Shown here piece by piece: positions 5,800-9,229 of a DNA stretch of 9,229 bases; positions within the stretch are counted from its first letter, which is position 1, and every line of letters starts with the position of its first letter. The DNA is taken from the NCBI GenBank assembly GCA_902810755.1, contig CADDYT010000204.1, positions 1 to 9,229 of the forward strand, written 5' to 3'. A program made the position numbers and the translations under genes. This DNA comes from Chloroflexota bacterium (GTDB taxonomy: Bacteria > Chloroflexota > Ktedonobacteria > Ktedonobacterales > Ktedonobacteraceae). The notes beneath the pieces are model-generated. The model was not told the DNA's origin and did not search any database. It saw only the letters and a program-made list of their open reading frames with translations.

Positions 5800-7035
5800 A
5801 TGATAACGCAAGCACCTCTTACAACAATTATACCGGTTAATGAAGCACCCGTATCAGAACTTTTAGAGACTGTTTCTCTCTACCTGCATATTCCTTTCTG
5901 TCATACCCGCTGCTACTACTGCGATTTCAATACCTATGCCGGACTCCTGCCCCTGCGCGAACCTTATGTGCGCGCCCTGCTGACCGAAATTGCGCTGATG
6001 GGCGAAATGGCGCGCCATCCAGACGGCAAAGCGCGGCGGGTACGCACCATCTTTTTCGGCGGCGGCACGCCCAGCCTGCTCAGCGTGGAACAGATCACAC
6101 GCATCCTCACCGCCTGCCGCGCAGCCTTCGCTGTGGACGAACAGGCCGAAATCACGCTGGAAGCCAACCCCGGCACGCTCAGCCTGGCGCAACTGCGCGG
6201 CCTGCGCGCCGCCGGTATCAATCGGCTCAGCCTGGGCGGCCAGAGCTTCGACGCCGCCCTGCTCAAGACGCTGGGGCGCATCCATTCGCCAGCCGAGATT
6301 GTCCAGGCCGTCGAGCATGCGCGTGAGGCAGGGTTTACCTCTATCAACGTCGATTTTATGTTTGGCCTGCCGGGGCAGAGCATGCGCCACTGGCAGGAAA
6401 CGCTCGAGCAGGCAATGGCCCTGCGCCCTCAACATCTCTCGCTCTACTCCCTCATCATCGAGGAAGGCACGCCCTTCCATACGTGGACGCAGGAGGGCCG
6501 CATCACCCCCGGCGATGAAGATCTGTGCGCCGACATGTATGAGTATGCCGACACGCTGCTGCTTGAGCATGGCTATATGAATTACGAAATCTCGAACTGG
6601 GCGCTGCCCGGACACGCCAGCCGCCATAACCTGACTTACTGGCAAAACCTGCCCTACCTCGGCATGGGGGCCGGAGCCTGCTCCTTCTTCGGCGGTCGCC
6701 GCTTCTCCGATGTGCGCGACCCTCACGAGTATGTGCGCCTGCTCAAGGCCGGGCAGCGACCGGAAGATGTAGAGAGCAGCGAGATCGTCGGGCGCGAACA
6801 GGAGATGGCGGAGACCGCTTTTCTGGCCCTGCGTACCGCGCCGGGCCTGCATCTGCCCACCTTCGAGCAGCGTTTTGGCATCCCCTTTGCGCAATTCGTC
6901 GGCAGTCGCCTGCAAACGGTCGAAGAGGCGGGTCTGCTGGAACGGGACGCGGATGGCACAGGAGGGTGGCTGCGCCTGAGCAAGCGTGGCCGCCTGCTCG
7001 GCAACGAAGTGTTTATGCGGCTCCTGCCGGATTAA
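5800..7035 (+). CDS. hemW: HemW, radical SAM haem chaperone family protein
   Basis: HemW is a cytoplasmic radical-SAM protein related to oxygen-independent coproporphyrinogen oxidase (HemN), thought to bind haem and deliver it to targets. In the 411-residue product the cluster motif is Cys34-x3-Cys38-x2-Cys41 followed by Phe43. HemN enzymes have a fourth Cys there, so HemW is the better call. GGGTPSLL (87-94) is the SAM-binding glycine motif. EANPGTLS (121-128), RLSLGGQSF (142-150), DFMFGLPGQ (185-193) and HNLTYW (276-281, the HemW haem-site signature) follow in the expected order, with the HemN C-terminal domain at about 330-405. An in-frame extension starts upstream at 5653, but it would translate the palindrome at 5663-5746, and the ATG at 5800 (GAGG at 5784-5787, 12 nt upstream) gives a normal length. 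recJ follows after 8 nt, suggesting one transcript. Confidence 0.93.
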   Translation: MITQAPLTTIIPVNEAPVSELLETVSLYLHIPFCHTRCYYCDFNTYAGLLPLREPYVRALLTEIALMGEMARHPDGKARRVRTIFFGGGTPSLLSVEQITRILTACRAAFAVDEQAEITLEANPGTLSLAQLRGLRAAGINRLSLGGQSFDAALLKTLGRIHSPAEIVQAVEHAREAGFTSINVDFMFGLPGQSMRHWQETLEQAMALRPQHLSLYSLIIEEGTPFHTWTQEGRITPGDEDLCADMYEYADTLLLEHGYMNYEISNWALPGHASRHNLTYWQNLPYLGMGAGACSFFGGRRFSDVRDPHEYVRLLKAGQRPEDVESSEIVGREQEMAETAFLALRTAPGLHLPTFEQRFGIPFAQFVGSRLQTVEEAGLLERDADGTGGWLRLSKRGRLLGNEVFMRLLPD

Positions 7036-7043
7036 AAGAGAAT

Positions 7044-8984
7044 ATGAAGGATATGCCTGTGGAACCACCTCTCGCATCGCCAGAATCGCAAGCGCCTTCA
7101 CAGTGGAAGGTCTACACACAACTGAACCGGGAACAGTTCAACGTCTACGAACAGGCGGGCATCGACCCCTTACAGGCGCAACTGCTGTATAATCGCGGCC
7201 TCACCACGCCGGAAGCCATGCGCGCCTTCCTGGAGGCGGACTACGCACAGACACCCGACCCGCTGACGCTCATCGATATGCCGCAGGCGCTGCAGCGAGT
7301 TGTGCGGGCGTTGGAAAAGGGCGAGCATCTAACCGTCTATGGCGATTACGACGCGGACGGCGTCACGTCTTCGGCCCTGCTCACACGCGCCCTGCGCGCC
7401 CTCATCGGCCATACGCGCTCGCAGGCTACCCTCGATTATTACATCCCCCACCGCCTGCGCGAAGGCTGCGGCCTCAATATCCCCGCGCTCGACCGGCTCA
7501 AAGCCGGAGGAACCACATTGATTATCACCACCGACTGCGCCAGTTCGGATGTTGAGCAGGTCGCGTATGCGCGCGCGCTGGATATCGATGTCATCATCAC
7601 CGATCATCACCACCCGCCGAAGCAACTGCCCGCCGCTTCTGCTGTGGTCAATCCCTGGCGGCCCGATTGTAGCTATGGAGAACGCTACCTGTGCGGTGTT
7701 GGCGTGGCTTTCAAGCTGGTGCAGGCCCTCTTCCGCCACTACCGGCGTCCTCGTGAAGAGGAACTTGACTATCTCGATCTGGTGGCCATCGGCACGATTG
7801 CCGATCTGGCCGCGCTCAAGGGCGAAAATCACACGCTGGCCCGGCTGGGTATGGAAAAGCTGAATAGCAACCCGAAGCCGGGCCTGCGCGCCCTGATGCA
7901 GCTTGCCAGCCTGCAACCGGGCCGCATCCGCGAACGCGACATCGCCTACGGACTCGCCCCGCGCATCAACGCCGCCGGGCGCATGGAACACGCCAGCATC
8001 GCCTTTGAACTGCTCACCACCGATGATGAGGCTCGCGCCGCTAAGATCGCCGCCCGACTGGAACAGATCAACCAGTCACGGCAGCAGCAGACCGAGGAAC
8101 TGATGCAGGCGGTGCGGCTGGCGGCGCAGGAACAGAGCGAGAAGCAGGTCGTTCTGGTCAGCGGCGAAAACTGGCATGAAGGCATTCTCGGCCTGGTGGC
8201 CGGTAAGCTGTCCGAGGAGATCAATAAACCCGTGCTGGTGCTGAGCGAAGACCGCGAGAGGCATGTGAGTCGCGGCTCTGCCCGCAGCCGGAAAGGCTTC
8301 AACATTATTTCAGCCCTGCGCGCCTATGACGAGGCCAACCAGCATCACCTGGAACGCTACGGCGGCCACGAGCAGGCGGCAGGCTTCACCATCCAGAATG
8401 CCCACGTCCGGCAGTTGCACGATTACCTGCTGGAGTATGCTCGCCTGCCCATATCGGCCACCCCGCTTTCCGCATCGGAGGAGGTCGAAAGCGAGCCGGA
8501 AGAGAAAGATGAAACATTGCTGAGCAATGGCCTGTCCGAGAGCGCAGCGGAAGCAGGAACAGAGGCCGAGCCGGTAGCCCTGGCGGTCGAGGCCGAACGC
8601 GCCCTCGCCCCGGCAGGCCCGAAGGTCGATCTCATCTTCACGCGCGTCGAGCGGCTCACTTACGAGACGTATCAGCAGATTCGCGCCCTCGGCCCTTTCG
8701 GGGCGGGCAATCCCGAACCCACCTTCAAAATGGAGAATCTGCGTCTCCTCGCCAGCTGGACAAGCGGGCCGGAGGGGCGCAACCTGCGCATGCGCCTGGC
8801 TGCCAGCAACAGCCATCAGCAGCGGTTCGGTACCATTTTGCGCGGCGCGGCGCAACTGGCATCCCTCAACGGCGTCTCCCGCGTCAACATCATTTTCCGT
8901 CTCGAAGCCAACTACTACCCCAATGAAGACGGCAAATACGATATCTGGCTGAAGATTCTGCACGTGGAACCGATAGCTAGCTAA
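7044..8984 (+). CDS. recJ: Single-stranded-DNA-specific 5'-3' exonuclease RecJ
   Basis: RecJ degrades single-stranded DNA from 5' ends in recombination, mismatch and base-excision repair. The 646-residue product has the DHH phosphoesterase motifs in order: DYDADG (101-106), ITTDCASSD (161-169), TDHH (186-189) and GTIADLAAL (250-258). Next come the linking helix with APRINAAGRM (305-314) and the DHHA1 domain with HEGILGLVAGKL (378-389), GSARSRKGFNI (411-421) and ERYGGHEQAAGF (437-448). The C-terminal OB fold has IRALGPFGAGNPEPTF (546-561). The DxG of motif II is Asp-Cys-Ala here (Gly to Ala). Residues about 470-525 are an acidic, Ala/Glu/Ser-rich insertion between DHHA1 and the OB fold, probably a flexible linker. 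The start is uncertain: ATG 7044 is used here, but AAGGA at 7047-7051 fits GTG 7059 better (7-nt spacing), which would remove five residues. It begins 8 nt after hemW, probably in the same transcript. Confidence 0.95.
   Translation: MKDMPVEPPLASPESQAPSQWKVYTQLNREQFNVYEQAGIDPLQAQLLYNRGLTTPEAMRAFLEADYAQTPDPLTLIDMPQALQRVVRALEKGEHLTVYGDYDADGVTSSALLTRALRALIGHTRSQATLDYYIPHRLREGCGLNIPALDRLKAGGTTLIITTDCASSDVEQVAYARALDIDVIITDHHHPPKQLPAASAVVNPWRPDCSYGERYLCGVGVAFKLVQALFRHYRRPREEELDYLDLVAIGTIADLAALKGENHTLARLGMEKLNSNPKPGLRALMQLASLQPGRIRERDIAYGLAPRINAAGRMEHASIAFELLTTDDEARAAKIAARLEQINQSRQQQTEELMQAVRLAAQEQSEKQVVLVSGENWHEGILGLVAGKLSEEINKPVLVLSEDRERHVSRGSARSRKGFNIISALRAYDEANQHHLERYGGHEQAAGFTIQNAHVRQLHDYLLEYARLPISATPLSASEEVESEPEEKDETLLSNGLSESAAEAGTEAEPVALAVEAERALAPAGPKVDLIFTRVERLTYETYQQIRALGPFGAGNPEPTFKMENLRLLASWTSGPEGRNLRMRLAASNSHQQRFGTILRGAAQLASLNGVSRVNIIFRLEANYYPNEDGKYDIWLKILHVEPIAS
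7047..7051 (+). promoter_or_regulatory. Shine-Dalgarno-like AAGGA inside the annotated start of recJ
   Basis: AAGGA ends 7 nt before the in-frame GTG at 7059, an ideal distance. The ATG at 7044 has only a weak AAGAG 3 nt upstream. This favours GTG 7059 as the real start, though the conserved protein begins only around residue 21, so homology cannot decide. Confidence 0.45.
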
Positions 8985-8991
8985 ACTGCCC

Positions 8992-9140
8992 GCAGGTCAC
9001 CACAGGCCACCCGCCCTCAGGCCAAACCCGCCCGACGACCCGCCAGTGCTGGCCACCGCAAGCAGATCACCGCCCACAGGCCACCCGCACATCGCAGGCC
9101 AAACCCGCACATCGCAGATCACCACCGACAGGCCAGCCGC
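8992..9140. repeat. Degenerate GC-rich tandem repeat array downstream of recJ
   Basis: GCAGRTCACC occurs three times (8992-9001, 9062-9071, 9114-9123). CAGGCCACCCGC occurs at 9003-9014 and 9077-9088, CAGGCCAAACCCGC at 9018-9031 and 9095-9108, with a weaker copy CTGGCCACCGC at 9049-9059 and the variant CAGGCCAGCCGC at 9129-9140. The order of sub-motifs is kept, with a spacing of about 74-77 nt between the first and second rounds, so this looks like a decayed tandem duplication. The motif CAGGCCACCCGC is also the exact reverse complement of bases 1-12. No open reading frame of substance or RNA gene is seen in 8985-9229. Confidence 0.75.
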
Positions 9141-9229
9141 CAGGGGTGGCCCTACTATATACGTCATCACCACGGGTCGCACGACCGCCCGTCGTGTATA
9201 GTAGGGCCACCCCTGGCGGCTGGCCTGTC
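9127..9229. repeat. Long inverted repeat carrying the shared 20-nt module (right edge)
   Basis: Arms 9127-9165 and 9191-9229 are reverse complements at 37 of 39 positions, the outer 33 being perfect. The 25-nt loop contains a small GGTC-GCAC-GACC palindrome. The arms hold CAGGCCAGCCGCCAGGGGTG at 9129-9148 and its reverse complement at 9208-9227; a third exact copy lies at 175-194. It lies 143 nt beyond recJ and could act as a 3'-end structure, but there is no T-run. The window stops on the last base of the right arm. Confidence 0.85.

Noticed and set aside
5800..7035. Oxygen-independent coproporphyrinogen oxidase HemN
   Set aside because: The fourth Cys of the HemN motif is replaced by Phe43, and the HNxxYW motif of HemW is present.
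5863..7119. 418-codon open frame on the minus strand across hemW
   Set aside because: It lies opposite a gene with complete HemW motifs and has no recognisable domain. Long antisense frames are expected from GC-rich codon use.
8992..9140. CRISPR array
   Set aside because: Repeat units are short and variable, spacer-like intervals are unequal and contain repeat motifs themselves, and no cas gene is present.
1..9229. A hidden defence or mobile gene system
   Set aside because: All coding space is taken by recognisable housekeeping-type genes. I saw no transposase, integrase, nuclease-toxin or reverse-transcriptase signature; the unusual content is confined to non-coding palindromic repeats.

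Overview
The window (9229 bp, GC-rich) carries six convincing protein genes: one large membrane protein gene on the minus strand at the left, and five plus-strand genes, rpsF-ssb-rpsR, a membrane-anchored parvulin-type peptidyl-prolyl isomerase, and hemW-recJ. It looks like bacterial core chromosome. My best guess is a Chloroflexota bacterium of the Ktedonobacteria type. The grounds are the style of the GT-C membrane protein, an S6 with a long Ala/acidic tail, a zinc-type S18, and a PPIase on a membrane anchor rather than a periplasmic SurA. This placement is inference from recognition, not a search result.

Layout. 1-212: non-coding, a structured inverted-repeat element (arms 1-27 and 160-186) just past the 3' end of the minus-strand gene. 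213-2126 (-): GT-C-fold polytopic glycosyltransferase-like protein. 2127-2625: divergent control region with a promoter for each side (minus: TTGACA-17-GATACT; plus: TTGTCA-17-TATAAT), a 92-nt palindrome, two smaller hairpins, and a hairpin-rich rpsF leader of about 170 nt. 2626-3976: rpsF, ssb and rpsR, each with a clear Shine-Dalgarno sequence. 3977-4171: gap with a 75-nt hairpin. 4172-5617: PPIase. 5618-5799: gap with a palindrome of the same kind as the one at 2216-2307. 5800-7035 hemW and 7044-8984 recJ, 8 nt apart. 8985-9229: non-coding repeats, first a degenerate GC-rich array, then a near-perfect 39-bp inverted repeat ending on the last base of the window.

How the genes relate. S6 and S18 bind each other in the small ribosomal subunit, and SSB is encoded between them in the classic bacterial arrangement; rplI, a frequent next gene, is absent here. 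SSB and RecJ both act in DNA repair and recombination. HemW (radical SAM, haem handling) is probably co-transcribed with recJ only because it is adjacent. The PPIase probably assists folding outside the membrane.

I found no defence system, CRISPR array, integrase or transposase. The least explained part is the small palindromic repeats. A 20-nt module (CAGGCCAGCCGCCAGGGGTG) occurs at both ends of the window inside two different hairpin architectures, and a second palindrome family has members at 2216-2307 and 5663-5746. Both window ends fall inside the first family, so the window may be a contig that broke at repeats.
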